Counted from the first letter of the stretch, positions 17,958 through 27,153 are shown. The stretch is 64,000 nt of DNA from Pontibaca salina (GCF_016307205.1 NZ_JAEIJD010000001.1:1-64000); one strand, 5' to 3'. The notes: a model not told the origin generated them from the sequence alone. A program made the numbers and translations.

Positions 17958-19349
17958 ATGGACGGCATTTTCAACGAAAACGACATCAGCCGGATTGTCG
18001 CGGCCGACAAAGCCCATATTTGGCATCATCTCAGCCAGCACAAACCCTATGAAACCTCCGACCCCCGCATCTTCGTCGAAGGCCGTGGCATGCGCATCTG
18101 GGACCAAAAGGGCAAGGAACATCTCGACGCGGTCTCCGGCGGCGTCTGGACCGTCAATGTTGGCTATGGCCGCGAGCGCATCGCCAATGCGGTGCGCGAC
18201 CAGTTGATCAAGCTGAACTATTTCGCCGGCTCCGCCGGTTCGATCCCCGGCGCGCGCTTTGCCGAACGGATCATCCAAAAGATGCCCGGACTGACCCGGC
18301 TTTATTACTGCAACTCGGGCTCCGAGGCGAACGAGAAGGCGTTCAAAATGATCCGCCAGATCGCCCACAAGCGCTATGGCGGCAAAAAATACAAGATCCT
18401 GTATCGCGACCGGGACTATCACGGCACTACCATCGGGACGCTGTCGGCGGGCGGTCAGGACGAGCGCAACGCCCAATATGGCCCCTTCGCCCCCGGTTTT
18501 GTACGGGTCCCCCACTGTCTGGAGTACCGCGCCCGCGAGCAGGACGGCGCACCGACTGAAAATTACGGGCAATGGGCTGCCGATCAGATCGAAGCGGTGA
18601 TCCTGCGCGAAGGGCCCGACACGGTCGGCGCGCTTTGCCTTGAGCCGGTCACGGCAGGCGGTGGCGTCATCCCGCCGCCGCAGGGCTATTGGGAACGGGT
18701 GCAAGAAATCTGCCGCAAATACGACATTCTGCTGCATATCGACGAGGTCGTCTGCGGCGTCGGGCGCACCGGCACTTGGTTCGGTTATCAACATTACGGC
18801 GTCCAGCCCGACTTCGTAACCATGGCCAAGGGCGTGGCCTCGGGTTATGCCGCGATTGCCTGTATGGTGACCACCGAAGAGGTGTTCGATATGTTCAAGG
18901 ACGATGCCAGCGATCCGCTGAACTATTTCCGCGACGTCTCGACCTTCGGCGGCTGCACCGCCGGCCCCGTCGCCGCTTTGGAAAATCTGGCGATCATCGA
19001 GGAAGAGAACCTGCTGGACAACACCAACGCCATGGGCGCGCGGCTGATGGACAACCTGCATGACCTCATGGAGCGCCACAAGGTCGTGGGCGACGTACGC
19101 GGCAAGGGGCTGTTCTGCGGTGCCGAATTGGTGGCCGACCGCACCACCCGCGAGCCAATGGCCGAAGCCCGCGTCGCAGAAGTTGTGGCCGACTGCATGG
19201 CACAGGGCGTGATCATCGGCATGACCAACCGCTCGCTTCCCGGTTACAACAACACGCTATGCTTCAGTCCGGCGCTGATCGCGACAAAAGACGATATCGA
19301 CACCATCACCGATGCCGTCGATGGCGCTCTGGGGCGGGTGTTCGGCTGA
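17958..19349 (+). CDS. tpa: Class III omega-aminotransferase, probable taurine:pyruvate aminotransferase
   Basis: This 463-residue PLP enzyme of fold type I, class III has YYCNSGSEANEKAFKM, the LHIDEVVCGVGRTG aspartate segment and the PLP-lysine region FVTMAKGVASGYAAI. The N-terminal stretch AADKAHIWHHLSQHKP and the VSGGVWTVNVGYGR segment resemble Rhodobacteraceae taurine:pyruvate aminotransferases, which turn taurine into sulfoacetaldehyde plus alanine. That substrate is inferred from remembered similarity. Beta-alanine or another omega-amine is possible. No xsc or tau transport genes are in the window. Confidence 0.7.
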   Translation: MDGIFNENDISRIVAADKAHIWHHLSQHKPYETSDPRIFVEGRGMRIWDQKGKEHLDAVSGGVWTVNVGYGRERIANAVRDQLIKLNYFAGSAGSIPGARFAERIIQKMPGLTRLYYCNSGSEANEKAFKMIRQIAHKRYGGKKYKILYRDRDYHGTTIGTLSAGGQDERNAQYGPFAPGFVRVPHCLEYRAREQDGAPTENYGQWAADQIEAVILREGPDTVGALCLEPVTAGGGVIPPPQGYWERVQEICRKYDILLHIDEVVCGVGRTGTWFGYQHYGVQPDFVTMAKGVASGYAAIACMVTTEEVFDMFKDDASDPLNYFRDVSTFGGCTAGPVAALENLAIIEEENLLDNTNAMGARLMDNLHDLMERHKVVGDVRGKGLFCGAELVADRTTREPMAEARVAEVVADCMAQGVIIGMTNRSLPGYNNTLCFSPALIATKDDIDTITDAVDGALGRVFG

Positions 19350-19494
19350 ATCTCTCTCGTCTGATATCATTCTCGTGGCGGCACATAGCGCCGCCACGGC
19401 TCGCCTGCGGACGCCATGCGGGTACAAACCTTGGCCACCGGCGCAACCCTGATCGCCGCGGGCCGTTGCCAGTCCAGCAAAAGCCCGCGAGACG

Positions 19495-22011
19495 TCATTC
19501 GGCTGCCTGCTGGGTCACAACCTCCAGCAGTTCTGGGTCAATACCCCGTTTGGCTGCGCTTTCCAGAACCGCCTCTTGCAAGGGCAGGCTGCGGCGCAGC
19601 AGGCGCAGAAACCGGGTCTCGTCCAACACCAGCAGCGTTGTCGGCGCGATAGCGCGGCCTTCGGTACGGCGCGGGCGTTGCATCAAGATCGCCATCTGAC
19701 CAAACATCTCGCCGCGCCCCAAGCGCCACTTCTGATGTGCGGTTTCCAGTTCGACCGCTCCACTGGCAATGAAAAACACACTTCGCGCCGTATTCTCACG
19801 GCGCATGATAATCTCACCTGCGTTGACATAACGCGTGACCAGCGCCCGGCCCAACCGGCGCAGCGCGCGATCGTCCATGTCTGAAAATAGTGGAAACTGA
19901 CGCACCAATGCCGCCTTTTGCACCGCAAGATCCAGCTTGGGACGGTGTTCCGCACTGTGGCGGCGTTTGGCGATATCCTGAGCCAGTTCGGTATGCAGTT
20001 CTTCACCGATCAGGCCATCATGCAGCAAATGGTCATATTCACGCTCTTCCAGCCGCAACGCGGTGCGGCGGATAAAGCGACGCTCAAGTTCTTCGGCATA
20101 GCCAGGATATTGCAGGCGCAGCCCTTCCAGCGCCTTTTCAACTGCCTCCATGCGCCGATTCAGCAATTCGTGCAGCAGTTCAGCCACCCGGCGCCCATGA
20201 ATCCGCCGGATACGCCCATCAATAAAGCCGTGCAGGTCACGCAGCACGAGCCGCTGGGAGATCAATAATTCGAATCGGTCGGCTGTAATCAGGGCCAAGG
20301 GCACCGAGATGTGCAGCCGGTTGTGCAGAAGCAGCGCCAGTTGAAAGGTGGGACCATATGCGATGCTGCGCCGCGCGGCACGCTGGTATCCGGTGCGCCC
20401 ATTGTTTCGCGCGGCTTCGATCAGGCGGTCAGCTTCGGAAAGAATACGGTCAGACAAGCGCGATGAAATCGTACGCTCGCGAAACAGGCGCAAGATCGTA
20501 TCCCGCTCGGCCCCGGCCAAGGCAATCAGGCCCAGCGTGATCCGGTCGCGGTCAAGAATTTCGGCGTTATCTTCGGCAGCCTTGACCGCGTCATCCAGAC
20601 GCGCGCCGAACCGCTTCGCCTCTTTGCGCACCGTGTCATGTGTCAGGGCATAATTTTCTGTTGTTGTCGCCAGATCCTCGCGCACAGTTTGTAGCGCAAC
20701 CGCGATGACCTGGTTGGAAAGCGCCAGATCCAGCGGCGACAGCTTATCCAATCGCAGCCAGGTAATCATCCAGCGCAGCGTGGTTCCCTGCACCAGCAAA
20801 GTGAACAGGGCAAACCCGGTCGCGACAATCCCCACGACCCGTTTGACATCAACCGGGACATAAACGCTCTCGGTCACGGCCAGTGCCAATGCCAGCGTAA
20901 CCGCGCCGCGCAAACCACCCCACATCATCGCCACGCGATAGGGCTGTTCGACCACGGGTGACAGGCGGAGCGCTGTCAGCATCGGCAGCAACCCGTAAAG
21001 AATGATCGCGCGCGCCACAATCGCGGCCACGACCACCACACAGATTAGGAAAAAATCAGTCAGGCGGATATCTTCCATTACGCGCGGGATCAGCAATGCC
21101 GCCAGAATGAAAATCAGCGCCCCAGCCCAGTGCGCCAGCAAGTCCCAGACCTCGCGCAGGTTCTGCCAGGCGGACGGGGGCAGGCGCCCGGGTCCGCTCA
21201 GTTGCAAGGTCATTGCCGCAACCACCACGGCGATCACGCCGGAGGCCCCGATGGTCTGCTCCGCACCGATAAAGGCAAGATATGGCAGAGCCACGGATAT
21301 CGAGATCTGCGCCATTTCATAGCTCTTGACCAAGGTCATGAGCCAAACTGCCACCCTTGCAGCCACCCATCCCACCAGCACCCCTCCGAACAGCAACATG
21401 GGAAAGCGTCCCAAGGCGGAGCTGAAGGTCGGGTCCGGTACACCGGCCATGACCAGTTCGATGAACACGCCGAATAATGCGATTGCAGCGGCGTCGTTCA
21501 ACAGGCTTTCGCCTTCGATCATCCGCGCCAGACGCCGCGGGGCCGAGATCGAGCGGAAAACACCAACAACTGCCGACGGATCGGTCGTGGAAATGATTGA
21601 GCCAATCAGCAGACAGACCGCCAGCGGTAGCGTAGTGACCCAGGAAAGCGCATAGCCAACGGTCAGCGTGGCCACCAAGACCGCGATCACCGCCATCACC
21701 AGGATGGGCACCCAATCGTCGGCCATGCGCCGCAAGTTCAATCCCAGCGTAACCTGAAACACCAAAGTCGGCAGAAAAACATAAAGGAAAACGTTGGATC
21801 GGATTGGCAGCGCCAAAATGGCTTCGGCCACCGGGTTCAGAACATCGACGTAATCGATGGCCAAAATGAGCAAAGCCGATGCGCCAATCAAAATACCCAG
21901 AACTGCCAATATCACGATATAGGGCAAGCGCAGCTTTGCCGCCAATGGTTCAGCCAGACCCAACACCAGGAACAGCGCAGCAATGATCGTTGTAATCAAA
22001 ATGATATCCAT
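19495..22011 (-). CDS. CPA1-type Na+/H+ antiporter with C-terminal cyclic-nucleotide-binding domain
   Basis: The 838-residue protein has a CPA1 (NhaP/SOS1-like) membrane domain with about 12-13 helices in residues 1-420. The transport core contains SIISTTDPSAVVGVFR and EGESLLNDAAAIALFGVF. A long cytoplasmic helical region (about 430-690) follows, then a Crp-like sensor domain (about 700-815) with RRENTARSVFFIASGAVELE and GRGEMFGQMAIL. It should exchange Na+ or K+ for H+, with activity tuned by a ligand at the C-terminal domain. The architecture resembles plant SOS1 and long bacterial NhaP proteins. Confidence 0.88.
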   Translation of the reverse strand: MDIILITTIIAALFLVLGLAEPLAAKLRLPYIVILAVLGILIGASALLILAIDYVDVLNPVAEAILALPIRSNVFLYVFLPTLVFQVTLGLNLRRMADDWVPILVMAVIAVLVATLTVGYALSWVTTLPLAVCLLIGSIISTTDPSAVVGVFRSISAPRRLARMIEGESLLNDAAAIALFGVFIELVMAGVPDPTFSSALGRFPMLLFGGVLVGWVAARVAVWLMTLVKSYEMAQISISVALPYLAFIGAEQTIGASGVIAVVVAAMTLQLSGPGRLPPSAWQNLREVWDLLAHWAGALIFILAALLIPRVMEDIRLTDFFLICVVVVAAIVARAIILYGLLPMLTALRLSPVVEQPYRVAMMWGGLRGAVTLALALAVTESVYVPVDVKRVVGIVATGFALFTLLVQGTTLRWMITWLRLDKLSPLDLALSNQVIAVALQTVREDLATTTENYALTHDTVRKEAKRFGARLDDAVKAAEDNAEILDRDRITLGLIALAGAERDTILRLFRERTISSRLSDRILSEADRLIEAARNNGRTGYQRAARRSIAYGPTFQLALLLHNRLHISVPLALITADRFELLISQRLVLRDLHGFIDGRIRRIHGRRVAELLHELLNRRMEAVEKALEGLRLQYPGYAEELERRFIRRTALRLEEREYDHLLHDGLIGEELHTELAQDIAKRRHSAEHRPKLDLAVQKAALVRQFPLFSDMDDRALRRLGRALVTRYVNAGEIIMRRENTARSVFFIASGAVELETAHQKWRLGRGEMFGQMAILMQRPRRTEGRAIAPTTLLVLDETRFLRLLRRSLPLQEAVLESAAKRGIDPELLEVVTQQAAE

Positions 22012-22229
22012 AGGTCAGATCTACCCCAACTCGCCCGCCGGCGGAATCCGTATTCTTCCGTAAATCCGCTAGATTGCCCATTAAACCGACCAGTAGCTCA
22101 GCGTACCGCCGGTTTCCTGCGTTTCCGGCCATTATTGACGCGCGCCCGTGATCGTGATGCTTTCGCCCCCAACGCACGCATTATCCGGGTAGCGCCGTAA
22201 TCTCCGCCGCCAGCGCGCGTATGCCGCCT

Positions 22230-23543
22230 TCATCGTCCGATCATGATGTCCGCGCGCAAGCCGCCCAGCCGATCGCTGCGCCCCAATTGCAGACTGCCGC
22301 CATGGACGCTGGCCACATCGGCAACTATGGCCAGCCCCAACCCAACGCCACTGCCGAGGTTCTGATTGCGGGCCGGATCCAGCCGAAAGAACGGTTTGAC
22401 CGCCTCGGCCCGGTCCGCTTCGGCAATACCGGGGCCGTCATCCTCGACCCGGATGCGCAACGAAGTATCCCTCACCGCCACCGAGACCTCGGCCCGAGAG
22501 CCATAGCGCACTGCATTTCCGATCAGGTTCTCCACCGCTCGGCGAATTGCCATCGGGCGCAATGGCACCAGCCCTGCCCCTTCGGTTTCGATCAAAGTGA
22601 CCTGGCGACCACAACGTGTGGCGTCATCGACGATCTGTTCAATCAGCGCCACGGGATCGACCAATTCCGGGTCACCCTCGACAGTGCCGCGCGAGAAATC
22701 CAAAAATGCATCCAGAAGCTTTTGCATTTCGTCCACGTCACCCAACAGATCCTCGGTATCGTCCATCATCGCGAGCCCCAGCCGCAAACGCGTCAAGGGC
22801 GTGCGCAGGTCGTGGCTGACGCCCGACAACATCATGGTCCGTTGCTCAATCTGCCGTTCGATCCGGTCGCGCATATCCAGAAAAGCATGCCCCGCTGCGC
22901 GCACTTCGATGGCACCGGCGGGTTGGTAAACGATATTATGTCCGCGCCCGAAGGCTTGCGCCGCCCGCGCCAGCCGTGTGATCGGACGCAACTGGTTGCG
23001 CATGTAGACAAAGGCGATCACCGTCATCAGCATACTAAAGACCACCATTGTCACGATCAGCTGATGCGGCGCTGAAATCCGCACTCGCCGACGGTCGAAG
23101 TCGATCTGAAGCGGGCCAAAGCGGGAGCCATAAAAGGCATGCACGATGTCGTTGTTCGGGAACTGCAACGCCAAGACCCCCGGCACCACGTGCCTTATTG
23201 TATCGCGCGCGACATCGGCCGAAAAATCGTTCCAACGAATCTGATCGTTTTTTGGCACGACGTCTTGCGGCACGAAACGCGCCTGCATGTTAAGCTCCGT
23301 CAACATCGGACGCAGGCGCTCCAACGCCTCCTCCGGGGTCGTGGCCACTGCAGTATCATTGACGATCACCAGCAGCTCACGGGCCAGCGCTTGCGACATT
23401 TTGGTTGTCACATCCCCCAAGTGGCGCCCGATGAACACCACCGAAACCACCAGTTGCAAGGTCACAACCGGCAGCACCAGAATAAGTGCCGTGCGTCCAT
23501 AGAGACCGCGCGGCATGACATGTTTGAGCCAGCGAAAGAACAT
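22230..23543 (-). CDS. EnvZ-like sensor histidine kinase, orphan
   Basis: The 437-residue membrane kinase has TM1 at about 17-37, a periplasmic domain, TM2 at about 163-185, HAMP, an H box GVSHDLRTPLTRLRLGL, an N box ENLIGNAVRYG and ATP-lid motifs DDGPGI and GSGVGLGLAIV. The H-box sequence and layout are those of EnvZ. No ompR-like response regulator lies on either side: the neighbours are the antiporter (218 bp downstream) and a divergent hydrolase. The partner must be encoded elsewhere. The envelope-stress/osmolarity role is inferred. Confidence 0.88.
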   Translation of the reverse strand: MFFRWLKHVMPRGLYGRTALILVLPVVTLQLVVSVVFIGRHLGDVTTKMSQALARELLVIVNDTAVATTPEEALERLRPMLTELNMQARFVPQDVVPKNDQIRWNDFSADVARDTIRHVVPGVLALQFPNNDIVHAFYGSRFGPLQIDFDRRRVRISAPHQLIVTMVVFSMLMTVIAFVYMRNQLRPITRLARAAQAFGRGHNIVYQPAGAIEVRAAGHAFLDMRDRIERQIEQRTMMLSGVSHDLRTPLTRLRLGLAMMDDTEDLLGDVDEMQKLLDAFLDFSRGTVEGDPELVDPVALIEQIVDDATRCGRQVTLIETEGAGLVPLRPMAIRRAVENLIGNAVRYGSRAEVSVAVRDTSLRIRVEDDGPGIAEADRAEAVKPFFRLDPARNQNLGSGVGLGLAIVADVASVHGGSLQLGRSDRLGGLRADIMIGR

Positions 23544-23662
23544 GCGGCAAGCCTAGAACAAGATGATCTTAAACGGTATCCAAATTCATACCCGTCGTCG
23601 CGTAGTGATTCGATGGGCGTAGAACAGACTGCCCGCAGGCAGCCTTCACGGACAACACCATA

Positions 23663-24577
23663 ATGACTATCCCGCCAGCCCCGTTCGATCCGCCTAGCGG
23701 CCTGCCCATCACGCTTGCTCCGGGCTTACGCCGCATCCTTGCCCCCAATCCTTCGCCGATGACATGGCGCGGCACGAATACATATCTTCTGGGCACCCGC
23801 GATCTGGCGGTGATCGATCCCGGCCCTCGCGATACGGCCCATCTCAAAGCAATTCTTGCCGCGCTAGAGCCGGGCCAGCGGATCAGTCACATCCTCGTCA
23901 GCCACTCCCATAACGATCACTCCCCCCTTTCCCGTGAACTTGCCGCGCAGACCGGAGCGCCAGTGTTTGCCTTCGGTGACGCCACTGCGGGGCGCAGCGC
24001 CATCATGACCGAACTCGCCGCAAGCGGCCTGACCAACCGTGGCGAAGGAATTGATACCGACTTCGCTCCCGACTGCACGGTTCATGATGGCGAACTGATT
24101 TATGGCGATGGCTGGACGCTTGAGGTCATCCACACTCCGGGCCATTTTGGCAACCATATTGCCTTGGCATGGGGAAAGGCTTGCTTCACCGGCGATCATG
24201 TCATGGGCTGGGCCAGTTCCTTGGTGTCGCCACCCGATGGCGACCTGACCGATTTCATGGCATCTTGCGACCGCCTGCGCGCGACCGATTGGGACATCTT
24301 TCACCCCGGCCACGGGGCACCAATCACCGACCCAGCCGGCCGACTTGACTGGCTGATCTCCCACCGCAAGAGGCGCGAGGCTGCCATCCTGCAAGAGCTG
24401 AGCGCAGGCCCGGCCACAGCCCAAGCGCTGGCGCGGCGAATCTATACCGACATCCCCCCGGCGCTCCTGCCCGCAGCCGAGCGCAATGTACTGGCGCATC
24501 TTATTGATCTCACAAAAAAGTCACGGCTCACGCCCGCTGTTTCTCTCGATGAAAACACCGAGTTTTCTCTAATTTGA
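23663..24577 (+). CDS. MBL-fold metallo-hydrolase (LACTB2-like)
   Basis: The 304-residue protein has the zinc-binding SHSHNDHSP segment, the HTPGHFGNHIAL segment, FTGDHVMGW and FHPGHGAPI. The C-terminal winged-helix-like tail carries HRKRREAAILQEL, as in the LACTB2/RNase-Z-like hydrolase subgroup. Substrate is unknown; nuclease or thioester hydrolase activity is possible. It is divergent from the EnvZ-like gene and is the last core gene before tRNA-Asn. Confidence 0.85.
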   Translation: MTIPPAPFDPPSGLPITLAPGLRRILAPNPSPMTWRGTNTYLLGTRDLAVIDPGPRDTAHLKAILAALEPGQRISHILVSHSHNDHSPLSRELAAQTGAPVFAFGDATAGRSAIMTELAASGLTNRGEGIDTDFAPDCTVHDGELIYGDGWTLEVIHTPGHFGNHIALAWGKACFTGDHVMGWASSLVSPPDGDLTDFMASCDRLRATDWDIFHPGHGAPITDPAGRLDWLISHRKRREAAILQELSAGPATAQALARRIYTDIPPALLPAAERNVLAHLIDLTKKSRLTPAVSLDENTEFSLI

Positions 24578-24657
24578 TCAATTGTTGAAGATTTCGCCAA
24601 TTCAACACAAATCGCTCTGGACGCCCGCGAACTAGGTTGCTATATGGCCGAAACAAT

Positions 24658-24732
24658 TCCGGCGTAGCTCAGCGGTAGAGCAGTTGACTGTTAATCAATT
24701 GGTCGTTGGTTCGATCCCAACCGCCGGAGCCA
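24658..24732 (+). tRNA. tRNA-Asn(GUU), integration site of the 10.5-kb element
   Basis: The cloverleaf is complete: acceptor TCCGGCG/CGCCGGA, D arm AGCTCAGCGGTAGAGC, anticodon loop CTGTTAA (anticodon GTT), T loop TTCGATC and encoded CCA. Bases 24682-24732 are part of a 52-bp repeat found again at 35109-35160, so the 3' half is supplied by the integrated element and keeps the tRNA functional. Confidence 0.97.
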
Positions 24733-24733
24733 A
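24682..24733 (+). repeat. attL (52-bp direct repeat, tRNA-Asn 3' half)
   Basis: These 52 bases match 35109-35160 base for base. They run from the anticodon stem through the encoded CCA plus one base. They end where similarity between the two flanks breaks, defining the left boundary of the element. Confidence 0.95.
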
Positions 24734-24741
24734 AGTTTTCA

Positions 24742-24769
24742 AGGGCTTAGCGTTCATTCGCTAGGCCCT
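24742..24769 (+). terminator. Terminator after tRNA-Asn, carried by the element
   Basis: AGGGCTTAGCG pairs with CGCTAGGCCCT (one G-T wobble) around a 6-nt loop and is followed by T residues. A similar hairpin with different stem bases follows the right att site, so each copy of the tRNA end has its own terminator. Confidence 0.7.
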
Positions 24770-24778
24770 TTCCCTTTG

Positions 24779-24800
24779 CGGGGGCACAACGGGGGCACAT
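24779..24800 (+). repeat. Tandem CGGGGGCACA repeats, left end of element
   Basis: Two copies of CGGGGGCACA(A/T) start at 24779 and 24790 with 11-bp spacing. The same pair recurs at 34973/34985 just inside the right end, and a single copy lies outside the right att at 35206. The spacing and position near both att sites suggest integrase arm-type binding sites. Confidence 0.6.
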
Positions 24801-24897
24801 TCCGGTCACGCTGCACCACCCGCCCGAATCAACTAAAGCTTGTGTTAGTGATATGGTCCGGCCATGGTCACGGTGACAGTTGAAAGGGGGAGTGAAG

Positions 24898-25134
24898 ATG
24901 AAGATTGTGTTGCTGATGTATTCGGACGAAGCCCGAGAGAACCTAGTAAAAGTCGAGAAGTTACACGGACTACCTGAAGGCACCGATACGCTTGAAGAAG
25001 GGCGCGAATCTGGATCGCTAAGTGAGGGCGTCTTAGATGCGCAGACCGAGCATCCAATTTTCTATCGTATAGCTCGGATGGATAGTGCCGACATTCCTAA
25101 AGGCCCCTCAACTAGCTGGGTAGGCGCAATCTAA
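24898..25134 (+). CDS. Hypothetical protein at left end of satellite
   Basis: This is the only rightward gene of the element and encodes 78 residues. The ATG at 24898 is preceded by a strong AGGGGGAG ribosome-binding site, which decides against an in-frame TTG at 24880. The protein begins MKIVLLMYSDEARENL, is acidic and soluble, and I do not recognise it. Its position between attL and the end of the leftward operon, with its own direction, is typical of satellite cargo (for example anti-phage or interference genes), but nothing in the sequence shows a function. Confidence 0.5.
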   Translation: MKIVLLMYSDEARENLVKVEKLHGLPEGTDTLEEGRESGSLSEGVLDAQTEHPIFYRIARMDSADIPKGPSTSWVGAI

Positions 25135-25143
25135 TAAATCGCA

Positions 25144-25187
25144 GGGGTTCGCGGATACCCGACAAAGGAAAAATACCCGCGAACCCC
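25144..25187. terminator. Long inverted repeat between convergent satellite genes
   Basis: GGGGTTCGCGG (25144-25154) pairs perfectly with CCGCGAACCCC (25177-25187) across a 22-nt loop, in the gap between the rightward gene and the end of the leftward operon. A second 7-bp hairpin ACTGACT/AGTCAGT lies at 25233-25257. The first could be a bidirectional terminator. A packaging-site role is possible but unsupported. Confidence 0.45.
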
Positions 25188-25252
25188 CAGCTACCTACAA
25201 CCCGCATGAAAGCGACCGGGGAGATAGCATCAACTGACTAGATTGGTGCCAG

Positions 25253-25525
25253 TCAGTCGAATTTGAACGGAATAGGTAACTGTGCAGACTTCCTATCCTG
25301 TTCACGTCTAATCGTAACACGTGTGCCGCATGGCGGTCCAATGACCGAGTTGCGTTCACGCATAGCCAACCGCACACACGCCATACAAGCACCCGTAGTA
25401 ACTTGCCGTTCTTCTATATGACCACGCTTACAGGGCTTGCCGGTGAAATACCGCCTAAGCCCTTCGCGCTTTGCCGTGTCACGATCAATCAACGGCCCAT
25501 AGAACAGATGAACCGGCTCAACCAT
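25253..25525 (-). CDS. Small zinc-finger protein, HNH-related, last gene of satellite operon
   Basis: The 90-residue product has a Zn-binding core GKPCKRGHIEERQV followed by GACMAC, a C-x3-H...C-x2-C pattern common in small phage HNH-like or zinc-ribbon proteins. The ATG at 25525 overlaps the end of the portal gene by 8 bp, so translation is probably coupled. The frame is open further upstream inside portal, but that extension has no ribosome-binding site. I see no complete HNH catalytic motif, so it may be DNA-binding only. Confidence 0.6.
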   Translation of the reverse strand: MVEPVHLFYGPLIDRDTAKREGLRRYFTGKPCKRGHIEERQVTTGACMACVRLAMRERNSVIGPPCGTRVTIRREQDRKSAQLPIPFKFD

Positions 25526-26582
25526 CAGCCCAATCAACCAGATGCATAGCCTTGTCAGCATCAACACCGGCTTCTTTAGCAAGCGCCAGAGCCTCGATGA
25601 TACCAGCCGCAGCCCTTGCACGGCCACCAGCATCAAAGGCTTGCATCGGGCGCATAACGTCGATGCGCACGGGGCTTCCAAACTTAGCCGATGCTTCTTC
25701 GGCTACCAGCGCGCAGATCGGTTGCAAGGTCCATTGTGCAAGGTGGCGTTGACCTTCCCGCACCATCGGCCCTTGTGCATCTTTCGTCACCATACCGGGC
25801 AGAACCCCGAACGCGTTACTGATGGAATGCTTGGCGCTTTCCAGCGTTTCTAGGCTCATGCTTTTCTGCATATCCGGCGACACGTCCGACGCCTTCCAGT
25901 CTTGGCTAGGTGCAGGACCACCCGCAGCAGTTACCGCTACACTTTCACGCAACAGCACCCGACCGCGCTTACCACGGAAACCACGGGCCAGCGTGTCCAT
26001 ATCAGCGTCACCGGCTTCGGGGAATGGCACAATCTGCGACCCCAGCGGCATGGCTGCATAGGCTTCACCCAATGCTGATTCGAGCGTTGCCAGCAGATCG
26101 CCGGTCAGGCTTGCACGGCGCAACGGGCTAGAACCGAAATAAGGTTGCGCCAGATCGGCACCGATAACCACATGCAGCACCTCACCCGCAAGGGCAGTCA
26201 CTTCATGGCCCCCGCTGGTATCGGGCAAGGTCAGACTATACGCGCGGGGCTTGCCGTTGCGTGTCGAGATAACCCAATCAGAGGCAGGCACTAAACCATC
26301 CTCGGAGATATACGCGACAAACTCACCACGCAGCGCCAGAGAGCGCCCCAGCAGGGCCATAGTGCGACGGTCCAGCATGTCGGCACCGTCAACGTCAGCA
26401 AGGCTTAGGGCTTGCTCCCAGAGGCTCACAGCGCCTTGCACAGTGGCAGTCAATTCAGCAACGCCGGTTGTGCCGTTGATCCAGTTAGAGCGCGCCGCCA
26501 TAATGTCGGCAGTATAGCCCGCCCCTGTATAGCTACGCTGTTCTTGTTTGTCGGCTTTCTTGAACCAATTAAGCAGTTTCAT
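25518..26582 (-). CDS. Phage portal protein, HK97 family
   Basis: The 354-residue protein has the size and pattern of HK97-type portals, the dodecameric ring at the capsid vertex through which DNA is pumped. The N-terminal MKLLNWFKKADK start, the RGEFVAYISEDG strand segment, the PYFGSSPLRRASL motif and a C-terminal helical stretch near SKFGSPVRIDVMRPMQ support this. It overlaps the connector gene by 14 bp. Its place last among the capsid genes is unusual, since portal normally precedes protease and capsid. Confidence 0.85.
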   Translation of the reverse strand: MKLLNWFKKADKQEQRSYTGAGYTADIMAARSNWINGTTGVAELTATVQGAVSLWEQALSLADVDGADMLDRRTMALLGRSLALRGEFVAYISEDGLVPASDWVISTRNGKPRAYSLTLPDTSGGHEVTALAGEVLHVVIGADLAQPYFGSSPLRRASLTGDLLATLESALGEAYAAMPLGSQIVPFPEAGDADMDTLARGFRGKRGRVLLRESVAVTAAGGPAPSQDWKASDVSPDMQKSMSLETLESAKHSISNAFGVLPGMVTKDAQGPMVREGQRHLAQWTLQPICALVAEEASAKFGSPVRIDVMRPMQAFDAGGRARAAAGIIEALALAKEAGVDADKAMHLVDWADG

Positions 26583-27153
26583 CTGTCACCCCCAAACGGC
26601 GATAAGGGCGCAACAGATCGGCAGCCCCGGAATTGTAAATGGCCTTCGCCATGTGTGTTGGATCAAGCCGGATGCTTTCGCTAATCTGCCCCACGTCGAT
26701 TGAATACGAACGCGCCCCAGCAGGTGCAGACTGTTCAGCAGCAATGTATTCAGCCAAGCGGCGATAGGCTTCCAGCACCGCAGCCGGTGGCGCGTCAGTG
26801 CTGCCTACGGTTGCCGTGATGCGATAGGTATCATTGCGGGCCAGCAGACAGCCGCCCAGAGGCGTCTTCTTAACCTGCACCGATTGCCAATCCTCACTGT
26901 CACGGTTCCAGACCTCGACAGTCAAAGCACCAGCGGGATAGAGCGAAGGCGTCCAATAGGCACCAGCACCAGAGCGATAGGCACCACCGTTCACGATCCA
27001 CGTCACCGAGCGTTCGGCCCAGCGGCAACGAATGAAAGCCTCAATCTTTTGCCAGATCAAGGCCGGTTCAAGAGCAGCGGCAGCGGGGCTAAGATCACCT
27101 AGCACAACAGGCCATGTGGCCGGTTCCGCCTCGTCGATATGCAAGAGCGACAT
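26569..27153 (-). CDS. Phage head-tail connector protein
   Basis: The 194-residue protein resembles gp6-like head-tail connectors that assemble under the portal to receive a tail. Segments are PALIWQKIEAFIRCRWAER and VTWIVNGGAYRSGAG in the N half and a helical AVLEAYRRLAEYIAAEQ in the C half. It begins one base after the protease stop. A decayed copy of its N-terminal third lies outside the element at 37205-37392. As the satellite has connectors but no tail genes, this protein would be the interface to a helper phage tail. Confidence 0.75.
   Translation of the reverse strand: MSLLHIDEAEPATWPVVLGDLSPAAAALEPALIWQKIEAFIRCRWAERSVTWIVNGGAYRSGAGAYWTPSLYPAGALTVEVWNRDSEDWQSVQVKKTPLGGCLLARNDTYRITATVGSTDAPPAAVLEAYRRLAEYIAAEQSAPAGARSYSIDVGQISESIRLDPTHMAKAIYNSGAADLLRPYRRLGVTDETA

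Noticed and set aside
25144-25187. Inverted repeat as the satellite cos site
   Set aside because: Position alone does not support it. No known cos sequence could be matched by eye, so it is listed only as a hairpin.
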